Source: Lepidodermella squamata (lineage: Eukaryota > Gastrotricha). From it: DNA of 64,000 nt. A program made the translations under genes and the position numbers. The stretch lies in NCBI GenBank assembly GCA_047495785.1, contig JBLDXI010000024.1, positions 1,054,001 through 1,118,000 of the forward strand, in the 5' to 3' direction. The stretch's first letter is position 1; every line of letters begins with the position of its first letter. Below, one piece after another: positions 32,722 to 42,913 of this stretch. The notes beneath the pieces are model-generated. The model saw nothing but the letters and a program-made list of their open reading frames with translations. It did not search any database and was not told the DNA's origin.

Positions 32722-33551
32722 GCGAGATTACTGACTATCCGATAATATATATCATTAGATTTTATGCATAGCCATTATTTCCAGATATTGAGCTTTGACC
32801 AGATATTGACCAGTCTGCTGCTGTTGACAAATCAGCTGTCATGTCTTGAGCGATGAAAGTAGCATATAATAAAGATGACAAGTTTTGCATATCAACTCTT
32901 GTTTTAATTTGTTAGAAAATTAACTCGAAAATAGGAAGACAAAATGGTTAATTTAGGATAAATGGCGACTATAAGTTCACAGCAGTTTTGTGTCTACGGT
33001 CTACGGCATCATCGCATCTTTATTCGAAAAATTCCATAATTTGAGTTTAGCGCCAAGTTTTGAAATTTCGATTAGCCGCTTTCAGTTATTCTAAAAAATA
33101 TTAAAAATTGCAAAGGCTATATGTAAAGATATTTTCATAAAGTCTTCCGATTTATTCTGAAAGGACACTTTCCGCTTGATCTCCTACTGGTTTTTCCTCC
33201 ATCGAAACAGATAGGCGTAGTACTGAAACAAAGTTCGCGTTTTCAGGCGAGACATTTTTTCGAGTGCAGGTTACGGCGATGCGTTTATTTCTCAAACAAG
33301 CGACCCGGCGACCGGGTAAAACATCGCAAAATACACCGCACAGACGGTCTCTAAAACCACTGAAGCGTTTAGTTTACATCTCGGCATGATACTGCAAATA
33401 TTTTACCACTTTAATGTTTGCTTTCGTTTCATGTCCGAGCAGTTCGAGACCTGGTACAACGGAATATATACGGTGGGCAGGCGGCGGTTAGATCATCAGG
33501 CTTTCACTTCTTTTTTCGCATTTATTAAAGAAAGAATCCGCGGATTTCACT
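32722..33551. other. intergenic within the peptide cluster
   Basis: AT-rich 3' flank and promoter DNA. A TATATA stretch at about 33465-33470 may serve the peptide gene at 33552. The frame at 33386-33616 overlaps that gene out of register and is not supported. Confidence 0.55.
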
Positions 33552-33852
33552 ATGAACACCAAGCTGTTCGCTATTCTTATGATCGCCATTTTGGGCTTGG
33601 CTCTCTTCAAGGGTAAGTTACCATTGTTTAAGGAAATTTTAAAAAATTTGCTGAAAATTTTCAGAGGCCATGTGTGAAGAGGAGAAGAGCGCTGAGAGTG
33701 CTGAGAAGGACCTGAGCCGAGGCAAGCGTCACGCATGGCCGGCGAACTGGTTGTCGTGGTGGTACCCGTACTACTATTACTACTACCCATCTTACTACTA
33801 CTGGGATCCTTACTACTACTACCCCCACCACCACCATCACCACGGCCGCTAG
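33552..33852 (+). CDS. secreted prepro-peptide 3 (Tyr/Trp-rich with His6 end)
   Basis: Exons 33552-33612 and 33665-33852 (52-nt intron, phase 1) give 82 residues. Signal peptide MNTKLFAILMIAILGLALF, acidic pro-part (CEEEKSAESAEKDLSR), GKR cleavage site, then a mature peptide of about 40 residues dominated by Tyr, Trp and Pro (WWYPYYYYYYPSYYYW), closing with HHHHHHGR. Six consecutive His could bind Zn or Cu. The Tyr blocks suggest cross-linking or adhesive matrix chemistry, or simply an unstructured antimicrobial; none is shown. Confidence 0.78.
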
Positions 33853-34559
33853 AACCGCGATTCAACTGCCAGTTTTCAGTCAAATTTCAATAACTGCCTG
33901 ATATAACATTGCCCTCATGACATTTATCTACATTTAAAATCGCAATTGTTAGCGCCCATGATAGGTTTTATCACTGCCATAAAATAGGATCTGCTTCTGC
34001 TTGAGATATTTCAATAAACATGGAAAGATTTTTTGAATGAAATTAGTGTTGTAAGCGTGGGGCAGAATCGACAACTTTAATCTCTTTAGCCGAGCTTTTT
34101 GCCTAATAGGATTTAGATAGAATCGTGCGAGGTTTGCACGAAAATTGGCAAGCTGAATGCTGACAGCTGAAAGGTGCCAAGTTTTTGCCACATGCAAATC
34201 CGATCCTGAATAATTATGTGCCCTTGAATGCCTGAACTGAAATAAATCAAATAAGATCCGAGGTTCATCATAATTTCCGCGCGGCGTAATTGAGCTGTTG
34301 CGACACGTGGCCGCAGCGTGCGCTGGTCATTTTTTCAACCATCAAAATTTGAGTGTTTGCTCTTCAATGTCCGCAGTTTATATTGCTATACGTGCGACAT
34401 TCTTCCTTCCGCAAATATTTGACCGCGTATCATCGGATTGAGGTGTTAAATGGTCAAAATCGGCCGATCAAGTGCAGCGGTATAAAAGCGAGCGGGAAAC
34501 TCTGGAGCAAGCAAGGCATCTCCTGATTTTTCTCTTTTCAATCTTTTAGCTTCTTCAGA
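33853..34559. other. intergenic with TATA promoter
   Basis: A canonical TATAAAAG at 34481-34488 stands about 75 nt before the ATG at 34560. The minus-strand frame at 33949-34197 has no coding support. Confidence 0.6.
34481..34488 (+). promoter_or_regulatory. TATA box of the Pro/His-rich gene
   Basis: TATAAAAG, with an expected transcription start near 34512, 48 nt before the ATG. Confidence 0.7.
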
Positions 34560-35681
34560 ATGAAGCGAGTCTTTCTTCTAGGTTTCCTGACGGCTCTTTT
34601 GCACGCCTTCGCAGTATCAGCTCAAGGTAGTGATTTTAATCTTCCAAGGCGGAGTTATCACATTTTTGCAGATGGTACGACGCAAGTCCCCGCGACTGCA
34701 ACTACAAGTTCAGATATCGTAGCAGCGTCTATCAAGGTCAAAAACTTTCGACGCCGATTTAGACCACACCATCATCATCATCACCATCACCATCAGCGTT
34801 ATCCTTACCCCGCAGTTCCTGTCGCCGCGCCTGCCCCACCGCCTCCCCCTCCTGCTCCTGCTCCTGCTCCAGTACCTGTTGCGCCGCCGACTCATTTCCA
34901 CGTTGAATTCCAGTCACGCAATGAATTGAGACCTCAATACCTTGCCCCGCAGCCGTTGCCTCAACCAAGTCCGACAAGTTTCCTCGTAGAAACTGCGTCG
35001 GGTGAAGTCCGCCCGCCCAAGCACGACCCTCGCCCTGACTTCCACTTTGGGCTACGGCGGGAACCATTCGCTCTGCGACAACCTCAACCGTTTGCTCTGC
35101 GACAGCCTGAGCCGTTTGGTCCGCGACAGCCTGAACCAGAGATCTTCAACCAATTCCATAGCTTCTACCGCGGCCATCACAACCACTTCCGAGCTGCCCC
35201 AATCGGCCAGGCGTTCTTCGACCCGATGCCTCGTCCAGGCTATGGCGCACCCCCTGCTCCACCTGTTGCGCCGTACAGGGGACCGGCTGGGCTCGCCCCA
35301 GCGGCGCCTTACCCAGCTCCAGCGGCTCCTTACCCAGCCCCAGAGCCTCGTTTCCAAGCTGCTGCAGCACCTTACCCAGCTCCATACCCGTATGGTTTCG
35401 CTCATCTACACAGCGTTGAGAGCCACGAAAGAGTTGCCCCTCCGCCGCCACCGCCACCACCCCCAGCGCCTCAACGCCCGGTACCTCCGCCACCACCACC
35501 ACCCCAGCCGCCAGCCAGGATTGTCAAAGATCAATGGGTCCCGCAGCCCGAGCCCCGCTACGTCAGCCCTCATACCTACTACGTCTTACCGCGACCTGGC
35601 ATGCCGGCGGATTCTCGAGAGTTCTCCGGATCTCGCGAACACCTTGTCGACAACACAATCCAAGGCGCATATCGCGCTTAA
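34560..35681 (+). CDS. large secreted Pro/His/Ala-rich protein of the peptide cluster
   Basis: Open from the ATG at 34560 to 35681. The signal peptide is MKRVFLLGFLTALLHAFAVS. A likely 45-nt intron (34627-34671, G|GTAGTG to TTTTTGCAG, phase 1) sits just where its neighbours have theirs. It has no stop and is a multiple of three, so the product is 373 residues if retained or 358 if spliced. The rest is low complexity: a run of eight to nine His, Pro-rich blocks (PPPPPPAPAPAP), repeated FALRQPEPFGP-like units and YPAPAAPYPAP repeats. There is no classical dibasic prepeptide layout. It looks like a secreted structural or matrix protein. Long frames on other strands and frames here are shadows of its repeats. 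Confidence 0.72.
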   Translation: MKRVFLLGFLTALLHAFAVSAQGSDFNLPRRSYHIFADGTTQVPATATTSSDIVAASIKVKNFRRRFRPHHHHHHHHHQRYPYPAVPVAAPAPPPPPPAPAPAPVPVAPPTHFHVEFQSRNELRPQYLAPQPLPQPSPTSFLVETASGEVRPPKHDPRPDFHFGLRREPFALRQPQPFALRQPEPFGPRQPEPEIFNQFHSFYRGHHNHFRAAPIGQAFFDPMPRPGYGAPPAPPVAPYRGPAGLAPAAPYPAPAAPYPAPEPRFQAAAAPYPAPYPYGFAHLHSVESHERVAPPPPPPPPPAPQRPVPPPPPPPQPPARIVKDQWVPQPEPRYVSPHTYYVLPRPGMPADSREFSGSREHLVDNTIQGAYRA

Positions 35682-36041
35682 AAACTCACCTTATTTTAGT
35701 TGTTGCGCATTGCACTTCAATTATTTCAGGTTAAAGCGGGGTTAATAAAATCTACGATGGGTTCATTTGCCTGGAGTGTATTTTTTACCGCAAAAATTAC
35801 CGAGGTCGGTTCAATATTTACTCACGCAATATGTTAGGAACGTGAGGTTGTTTGTTTAAAAAAATTTCGAGGCTCTAACCTCAAACAACTTTTTTGTTTG
35901 ATGCCGAGATTTTTTTGCGTCTGTAATGCGTCTGTGGTTATATAAGCCGGCGAAAACGAACGGCAGAAGTATCACAGCGAATATCGAACTATTCTCGAGC
36001 ATTTTAACTGCCGTTTGAGTAGCCTGCCGTTGCATTCCAAA
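35682..36041. other. intergenic with TATA promoter
   Basis: AT-rich 3' flank of the Pro/His-rich gene followed by a TTATATAAG box at 35938-35946 for the next peptide gene. Confidence 0.6.
35938..35946 (+). promoter_or_regulatory. TATA box of peptide gene 4
   Basis: TTATATAAG, 96-104 nt before the ATG at 36042; expected start of transcription near 35970. Confidence 0.6.
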
Positions 36042-36319
36042 ATGAACAGCCGAATCTTCGCCGTTGTCTTCGCCCTAGTCTGCGTCTTCGCTCTCCTGGT
36101 TCAAGGTATGAGTTTCATTAAGATAGCTCAGTATTCATCATTCATAATTTCTTTCTTTCAGCTGCTCCAACTGCTGAGGAGAACGACAGCCAGCTCCTGA
36201 GCCGCGAGCGCCGAGGAGCCTACTGGCCATACTACTACCCGAACTACTACTACTACTATCCCTCTTCCTACTGGTACTACCCCTACGACTACTACTGGCC
36301 CCACTACTACGGCAAGTAG
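36042..36319 (+). CDS. secreted prepro-peptide 4 (Tyr/Pro-rich)
   Basis: Exons 36042-36105 and 36162-36319 (56-nt intron, phase 1) give 73 residues. Signal peptide MNSRIFAVVFALVCVFALLV, acidic pro-part (APTAEENDSQLLSR), ERR cleavage site, then a short mature part, almost wholly Tyr with Pro and Trp (YWPYYYPNYYYYYPSSYWYY), ending HYYGK. The GK end might be processed to an amide, but that is only a possibility. Closest in style to prepro-peptide 3. Confidence 0.78.
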
Positions 36320-36596
36320 ACGACGCGAAGATCAGCACCAGGACTCAGTGACCGCAAACATTTCATGAGAATCTGCCCGTAAAAAAACTACTGTTTACCA
36401 TGACAATAATCTCTCAAATTGTGACCTTGATTTGCTGAACAATCCTCTTCAAAAAAATAAACAAAAAAACGCGCGTAACCAAATATTGTTATTGAAAAAT
36501 TGTCCAGCTGAAAGATGAGTGCAAAGGCTTATAAGAACTAGACGCATCAGCCGAATCTCATCATTCGAATAATCAAATCATCTGCGAGCATTTACC

Positions 36597-36968
36597 ATGG
36601 CTAAGCTTTTACTCTATGTCCTCGGAGCTATCTTTGCGATCGCCTTAATCCTTGAAGGTTGCTAGAAAAATCATTTTCATCAGTTAGATTCATCATTTTC
36701 TCTTCCAGTGACTTTCGCGAGGCCTAATAATGGAGGCAGATTGGCGAGATCAAGGAGATCGGCATGGCCTCCGACTTATTATTACCCCTACCCATATTAC
36801 TACGACGCTCCTTACGATGCACCGTATGATGCTCCATACCCTGTCTACTACTATCCTCACAGGCATCACTGGGACCACTCTCGCGAGTACAAAACGTACG
36901 ACAGAAATCCACCAAACTTCATCCCAGCCCTGAATCGCATAGCTAATCGCCAGAATCTGACCGTTTGA
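36597..36968 (+). CDS. secreted prepro-peptide 5 (Tyr/Asp/Pro-rich)
   Basis: Exons 36597-36657 and 36709-36968 (51-nt intron, phase 1) give 106 residues. Signal peptide MAKLLLYVLGAIFAIALILE, basic pro-part (RPNNGGRLARSRR) as cleavage site, then SAWPPTYYYPYPYYY, a tandem DAPY repeat (three to four copies) and HRHHWDHSREY. A TTATAAG box at about 36529 is a candidate promoter. Same architecture as its neighbours. Confidence 0.78.
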
Positions 36969-37197
36969 GTGTTCTGTAAAACGTTATATCGCGTAATAAA
37001 AACATGTAACCAAAAATTGTTTGTTCGGATGAGTGCATATAAAAAATCTTCTGAATGTGTTTATTTGCACCTGAAAATTCAGAAAAAATATTCGCACCTA
37101 AGCTGTTTTTGTTCGAGCGAACAATGTAACGCCTACTAGTTTCCGTCGATACAAATGACCATGGCGACTTCGGTCGCATAATAGCGAATTCTAACAA

Positions 37198-37511
37198 ATG
37201 TTTAACAGAAGAATTTTACTGGCCGTAGCTCTGGCTTTGGATGTCGCAGCTGCTCTGCTCAGTATGGGCTTTTTCATTTATAATTAATCGATTTAGTTCA
37301 ATCCTGTTTGATAGGAGACAATGGCGAATCATCTCTGAGGTCGAAACGCGCGATTTTTCTAGGCCAACCGTTAGCTCCAGCTTGGTTTTGGCGAACTGAT
37401 GATTCAAGTTCTTCGTCAGAGTCTGACGAGGATTACTACGGCCACGTTCTTTCTCCGACAGCGAGCGGCAGGTATAACACCAGCCTTCTAGATCGAGCTG
37501 GGAAAAGTTGA
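37198..37511 (+). CDS. secreted prepro-peptide 6
   Basis: Exons 37198-37261 and 37315-37511 (53-nt intron, phase 1) give 86 residues. Signal peptide MFNRRILLAVALALDVAAALL, pro-part DNGESSLRSKR with KR cleavage, then AIFLGQPLAPAWFWR and a Ser/Asp/Glu-rich end. It lacks the Tyr blocks but keeps the gene layout and WF motif, so it is the most divergent member at the end of the cluster. Confidence 0.7.
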
Positions 37512-37851
37512 TTATTCATCAACACCCAGGATACAGTTCAATTTTTTGTTACGCGCTGCCAAGGGTCGAAATTTTTTCTTTAATAAAGTTGTCACATTGT
37601 TTATCTAGTGTTTTTTCTTGAGTTAAACCACTAATTTTAGCAGAGGCCTAGGAAGCAAGGCCGCGGAATTCTATAACGCCTTCAAGACTTCATTATGCAT
37701 CACAGCACGAAGCTCTCAAATGTTTATTCCCGGTAAAAAAGTATAATGAAAGTCTAAGCTCAACTTGCGCATACGCCAAGTGGTATTTTTCGGTGAGAAC
37801 AATAAAACAAAAAAAGATATAACTTCATTATAATAATTGATGTATATTATG
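37512..37851. other. intergenic
   Basis: Convergent 3' ends of prepro-peptide 6 (AATAAA near 37582) and the minus-strand protease gene. No gene seen. Confidence 0.6.
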
Positions 37852-38926
37852 CTACGCCATGTTAGACAGCAACCAGCTGGTATACCTGCACACTCGTGTG
37901 TAAACACCGGGAGACCCAGGTCGGCCGCAACCGGAGCCGAAAGACGTCACGCCGTCGAGAAAGAACTTTCCGTTTTCGAGGCACACTAAAGGCCCACCAG
38001 AGTCGCCTTGACACGTGTCGATGCCTCCTTCATTGTAACCGGCACACAGCTGGCTGTCGGTCATGGAGGGGTAGGCGGACTCGCAGACAGAAGGGACGAC
38101 AATAGGTACACGGGCACGTTGTAGCACAGTTGCGGACGGGCCGTTTTCAGACAGGAAGCCCCAGCCACTGATCGTGGCTTGATCGCCAGGCTGGCAGGTT
38201 GTATCGCAAGTTTGCGCCAGGCATATTGGCTGAACCGCCCAAGTGTCTAATTTCACGGCGGGAATCTTAAGCAAACAAATGTCGTTCGCCTGACTGAAGG
38301 AATTGTAAAGCGGGTGAATTATCATCTTCGTTGCATAAACATCGGCTTGGAAATTGCCGTTTAGATACGTCCCACCAAGCTTGACGTTGATTTTTCTGAA
38401 AATTGAGTAAAACAAATATTAAGGTGGACTTGATTGATTGTTTGACTTACTCGGCACTTGTAGCCAAAGCGCAACAGTGAGCAGCTGTGACGACCCATGT
38501 TGAGCTAACCAATGAGCCGCCGCAAAGGAAGTTGGCTTTCGCAGTTTCGTTCCTGATATTCAGGTACGCTTGCCAGGGGAATTCGTTCTGCATCGCCGGG
38601 AGGCCACCGACGATATTTGATGCAGGTCGAGCTGCTGCGTTAGTTGTAACAGAGGGCGTAGTACTAGACGCGTTTCTGCTAGAATTCGCAGCAACTGTTG
38701 TTGTTGGTATATTTCCGTTATTGACATAAGTTGTAAATCCGCACTGATTCGATGTAGGGACTGCCGGGGCATTTTGGGAGGTGCCAGAGTTTGAATTAGT
38801 GGTTGTAGCAGGGGATGTTGTAGTGGTGCGCCCTCGAAATACAGTGGATGCGCCCGATGGGGACTGATTGCATGAGAGACTTGGGTCGAATAGACTGATT
38901 AGAACCACGATGAATGCAAGCGTCAT
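37852..38926 (-). CDS. trypsin-like S1 serine protease with Ser/Thr-rich linker
   Basis: Exons 38451-38926 and 37852-38395 (55-nt intron) give 339 residues. The ATG at 38926 starts a signal peptide ([19 protein letters not shown]). A Thr/Ser/Asn-rich linker with several sequons precedes [15 protein letters not shown], the activation site. The triad is complete: TAAHCC (His), NDICLLK (Asp), GDSGGP (Ser). The residue at the S1 base is Asp ([12 protein letters not shown]), predicting cleavage after Lys/Arg. Conserved GWG and GVYTRV are present. It is a secreted protease, digestive or immune; which is unknown. Reading frames upstream of the ATG begin only at a GTG. Confidence 0.9.
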
Positions 38927-39701
38927 TTCTGTTGACAACCCAGTTGAATCGTTTCCTAGTTCTAGGCTGCAGTAGCCAGCATTCGTGAAGTTCGTTTTAT
39001 TGCTAGATTCGCCCAAGTGACGCTTGAATACCACACGCTATAGTTCAGATGCTTGTATATGACAATAGCAGATCCATGTTGAACAAGGATAAAAGTTTAG
39101 GCCTTTAATAGCTTGTCGTCCGTTCTGCAGTTTAAATAGTTAAGAAGCTCATCAGCAAATCAACAGTTCATCTTTTTCGCCTCTCTATGCAAACTTGTGT
39201 TAAATACTGAAAAGATTTATATAAGTCTACTTGTGTGTAGATATGTTGAAACGTGGCCACGCGCTTTTCGAGTCGTTGTACATAGTGTACAGCTAGCATC
39301 GTGAGTTTTTTTCATCTCGCCCCAACGCCGCCGTTGTCTACGCAATATCAAATGAAATGTACACGTTGTGGCAGTTCAAAAAAGATGATCTAGGATTATA
39401 ACACCTCTGCCTCTTATCATTTCATGAATGGTAAATCCGGATTAGGCTTACAAGTTACCACGCCTCCCACGAAAAATAACAGTAGGCAGCTTCAAGTCGT
39501 TCTAGTTTCCGAAATTCCAGGGAATGGGGGTTATGTAAAGAGATGTAAATGATAACAATTAAAGACATACTTTATCTTTGATCTTATCTTCCGGTTGTTA
39601 TCTAAGTGGCGCGAATTCTTATCCGAATATTGAAACATGACCCTTGTAGTTTATCATGGGCCTGCTTGCAACTGCACCACAGCCTTCCTAAAACGGAGAA
39701 A
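38927..39701. other. intergenic with divergent promoters
   Basis: Between the minus-strand protease and the plus-strand SLC46 gene. A TATATAAG-like element occurs near 39218-39225. A dense group of GATA-type sites lies at 39550-39603 (listed). No gene seen. Confidence 0.6.
39550..39603. promoter_or_regulatory. cluster of GATA-factor-type sites before the SLC46 pair
   Basis: Four sites in 54 nt: TGATAA at 39550-39555, and TTATCT (AGATAA on the other strand) at 39572-39577, 39584-39589 and 39598-39603, ending about 100 nt before the ATG. WGATAR sites drive gut or epithelial expression in many animals. Use here is inferred. Confidence 0.5.
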
Positions 39702-41219
39702 ATGTCCGACGAAGATCAGCCGAAATTCATCGGCAAACATGATGGCGGTTCAAAATTTCGATCATTTGTCAAACTGCTGTTCGGCCCGGAGCTGTCGCTC
39801 TTCATTTACACCCTTGCTTATTCAATAAGCTCCCCGGCAACGCAGCGATTCATCTACGATAAGATTTGCATGTACAAATACAACTCAGTACAAATTTGCT
39901 CGCAGCTCTCTACTTCACCAGACCTTGCAGATCTGGAAGACGCGGTTCAGGCTGATTATACAAATTTTTCATCGTTATCTTCCTTCACCTCGACCTTGCC
40001 GTCTCTATTCGTTGCAGTGATCATGGGAACATGGGCTGATAGGTTTTCATTCCGAATACCACTCGCCCTTCCTCAACTTGGAAATATTGCTGTATCGTTG
40101 CTGTATCTTCTGTTCGCTTACCTACCAACTAATCTGCTAAATCCTGTTTACTACGGCACTTTCTCCCTTTTCACAGGGATAACAGGAAGTAGTAGTACTG
40201 CAACCATTGCATGTATCGCTTATATCAGCAGAACCTCGACGAAAGAAGACAGAACCCTAAGACTAGCCGCTATTGAAATGTCATTTGCTTTGGGCTCTAC
40301 TTTCGGAAGTCTTATTTCCGCATTTATTCTCGGCAGTACCAGCCCTCTAGTTGCATTCCTGATCCAAATCGCCATGAATACCTATTCGATTTTCTTCATT
40401 TTCACCGTTGTTCAAGAGCTGCATACCTATGCTGAGGTGAAAGAAAAAGTTAGAAAAGAGGCGAATGGGTCTTGGGCGAAATATATTTTGAAGCCTCGAA
40501 AGGATATATTCGATGGGTTTCTCGTTTTCTTTGGCAGGTCAGATCGCTATCGAGCTGTTCGGAGTTATTTGATAACTCTTTTGGCCAATTTCATCCTGAT
40601 AACTACTGCGACTTACAGTATCTTCGGTACTTATTACGACTTCGTTACTCTGGATCCTATTTCCCTATCTGCGAGTGGCTTTGCGATCATGAGCGCTGCG
40701 TCAAGTGGAGCTCAATCCTTGGCCCTGATATTAGGAATACCTCTCCTCAGACGGTACTTTAAATTTTCGGATGCAGGCCTCTTAGTTCTTGGTATCGTCA
40801 CTCGAATGATGAGCTTGATAGTCCTTGCATTCGGAGGGTTCTATCCGTCCTATGCAGTTTGGTTGTACTGTGGTATAGCTTTATTCGGCTTCTATCCCTA
40901 CGTCATGATTCGAGCTGGGCTATCCAAACTGACCGATGATTCTGAGCAAGGAACCCTTTTCGGAGCTCTGTCACTTTTCGACAACGCCATGGTCATGCTT
41001 TCAACATTTGGCTTCAACGCTTTGTATGCACAAATGGTTTCAGTTCGATATACATCCGATGCTCTCAATTACTTCGTCCACGGCTACACGATACTATTTT
41101 CTGCTATGCTGTGCATACCTACTGTAATCATGTCAGTTTGGCTTGGCAGAAAGAAGATCGATAACTGGAGTTTCAACTTCGCATTACGCCAGACATCTGA
41201 TAATGTGACGCCTGCTTAA
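39702..41219 (+). CDS. SLC46-like major facilitator transporter, copy 1
   Basis: Single exon of 505 residues from the ATG at 39702; the frame extends upstream only to a GTG. It has twelve predicted membrane segments. MFS motif A appears as GTWADRFSFRIPL between segments 2 and 3, and the opening FGPELSLFIYTLAYSISSPA is typical of the SLC46 (proton-coupled folate transporter-like) family. Sequons lie in the first external loop (TNFSS). Family members move folate, thymine nucleosides or peptidoglycan fragments with protons; the substrate here is unknown. A tandem copy follows 180 nt later. Confidence 0.88.
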   Translation: MSDEDQPKFIGKHDGGSKFRSFVKLLFGPELSLFIYTLAYSISSPATQRFIYDKICMYKYNSVQICSQLSTSPDLADLEDAVQADYTNFSSLSSFTSTLPSLFVAVIMGTWADRFSFRIPLALPQLGNIAVSLLYLLFAYLPTNLLNPVYYGTFSLFTGITGSSSTATIACIAYISRTSTKEDRTLRLAAIEMSFALGSTFGSLISAFILGSTSPLVAFLIQIAMNTYSIFFIFTVVQELHTYAEVKEKVRKEANGSWAKYILKPRKDIFDGFLVFFGRSDRYRAVRSYLITLLANFILITTATYSIFGTYYDFVTLDPISLSASGFAIMSAASSGAQSLALILGIPLLRRYFKFSDAGLLVLGIVTRMMSLIVLAFGGFYPSYAVWLYCGIALFGFYPYVMIRAGLSKLTDDSEQGTLFGALSLFDNAMVMLSTFGFNALYAQMVSVRYTSDALNYFVHGYTILFSAMLCIPTVIMSVWLGRKKIDNWSFNFALRQTSDNVTPA

Positions 41220-41398
41220 ACGGGACTTTTGCTAATCAAATAAAATAAGACCTATTCCTTTTTCATTCTGGTCACGCGACCATATCTCAATTTTTATCGC
41301 GTTTCCATTGCGACAGTGTTCGCGCCTTGCAAACAAAACTTGGGGTCAAGCAAAAGCTGCAATTTTTGTACTAAATTTCTCTCCCATTGTCTTAGACT

Positions 41399-42913
41399 AT
41401 GTCGAAAAATTATGAGGATGACTCCAATGAAATCATTCCAGAAAAAAAGACACGCACAACTAGGTTTTATGAAACCGGCAAACTTTTTTTCGGACCGGAG
41501 CTCTCGCTATTCATGTACATGCTCAGTTTCTCTATAGCTGGCCCGGCGATGCAACGATTCGTCTACGACAGAATCTGCGAGTACAAGTACAACTCTCAAC
41601 AAGTTTGCTCTCAAATTGCTACATCTCCAGCTTTAGCAAATGAAGAAGACGCAGTGCAATCAGACTACACTGATTACTCATCCGTATCCTCGTTCTCCGC
41701 AACGTTACCGAGTCTTTTCACCACCCTAGTCATGGGAACATGGGCTGATAGGTTCTCATATCGCATACCAATGGCTATTCCTATCATCGGATCCACAATT
41801 TCCACAAGCCTGTACCTTCTATTTGCCTATCTACCAGTCGAATTACTGAACCCTGTCTACTACGGGGCGTTTTCGATAATTTCGGGTCTAACTGGGTCTG
41901 GTAGTGTTAGTTCGATGGCTTGTATTGCCTACGTTGTTCAAACTTGCGATGCGAAAAGCCGCACATTCCGGATAGCAGTTATCGAGGCGATGTTTGCGCT
42001 TGGCTCGACCTTGGGGAACCTTCTAAGTGCTTTCATTCTAAATGCTAGCAGTCCCTTGCTAGCTTTCATCATCCATATTGCTCTTAACTGCTACTCAGTT
42101 TTCTACATCTTTTATGTCGTGGAAGAATTGCACCATTTCAGTGATGTGAAACGGAAAGTTGAGCTGGAAGCAAACGGTTCATGGTTCAAGTATATCTTCA
42201 AACCAAGGCGCGATATTCTCGATGGATTTTTGATATTCTTCGGAACATCAAAGCGATTCGAAAAAGTTCGCAAGCCAATGTTGACGATGCTGTTGATTTT
42301 TGCGGTGACGACTGCGTCAACTTTCGCGATTAATGGACCATTTTACGCTCTGATAACTTTGGATCCTATTTCGCTGTCAGCAAGTAAATACGCTATCATG
42401 AGTTCGGCAACTAGCGGCATCCAAGCGGCATGCTTGTTGATAGGCCTTCCCATAATGCGGCGGGTTTTCAACGCATCTGACGCGGCGCTTTTGGTCCTGG
42501 GTTTGCTTTCCCGCATACTCTCGCTTTACGTGCTCAGCTTTGGTGGGTTTTACCCGGCATGGGCTCCCTGGCTCTACTGCACAGTTGCTATGTTCGGATT
42601 CTACCCTTACGTCATGCTCAGAGCTGGGCTATCGAAAATGACCGAGAAGAACGAGCAAGGTCGATTGTTCTCCGCACTTTCTCTCTTCGACAGCGTTCTC
42701 GTCATGTTGTGCACATTCGGATTCAATGCTCTCTATTCGCTTTTCGTCTCAACACGATACACATCAAATGCGTTGAACTACATTATGCATGGCTATACCA
42801 TCATGTTCGGCGCAACTCTCTGCATCTCTGCCCTAATCATGGCTATATGGGTTGGCAGGCAAGGCATCAAAGACTGGAGTTTCAAATCAAGCATCAAAAG
42901 CAGTCATGTCTAA
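41399..42913 (+). CDS. SLC46-like major facilitator transporter, copy 2
   Basis: Single exon of 504 residues, a close tandem paralogue of copy 1. Shared blocks include FGPELSLF, MGTWADRFSYRIPM, ITLDPISLSAS and FGFYPYVMLRAGLSKMT. The N-terminal cytosolic part is longer and charged. Twelve membrane segments. Both copies are intronless while nearly all other genes here have introns, so the pair may descend from a retroposed ancestor, or the ancestor simply lost its introns. Substrate unknown. Confidence 0.88.
   Translation: MSKNYEDDSNEIIPEKKTRTTRFYETGKLFFGPELSLFMYMLSFSIAGPAMQRFVYDRICEYKYNSQQVCSQIATSPALANEEDAVQSDYTDYSSVSSFSATLPSLFTTLVMGTWADRFSYRIPMAIPIIGSTISTSLYLLFAYLPVELLNPVYYGAFSIISGLTGSGSVSSMACIAYVVQTCDAKSRTFRIAVIEAMFALGSTLGNLLSAFILNASSPLLAFIIHIALNCYSVFYIFYVVEELHHFSDVKRKVELEANGSWFKYIFKPRRDILDGFLIFFGTSKRFEKVRKPMLTMLLIFAVTTASTFAINGPFYALITLDPISLSASKYAIMSSATSGIQAACLLIGLPIMRRVFNASDAALLVLGLLSRILSLYVLSFGGFYPAWAPWLYCTVAMFGFYPYVMLRAGLSKMTEKNEQGRLFSALSLFDSVLVMLCTFGFNALYSLFVSTRYTSNALNYIMHGYTIMFGATLCISALIMAIWVGRQGIKDWSFKSSIKSSHV

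Noticed and set aside
35002-35745. 247-codon plus-strand frame and three minus-strand frames
   Set aside because: Out-of-register or antisense readings of the Pro/His/Ala-rich gene at 34560-35681.
39606-39701. N-terminal extension of SLC46 copy 1
   Set aside because: Starts at GTG and has no match in copy 2; the ATG at 39702 aligns with the paralogue start.
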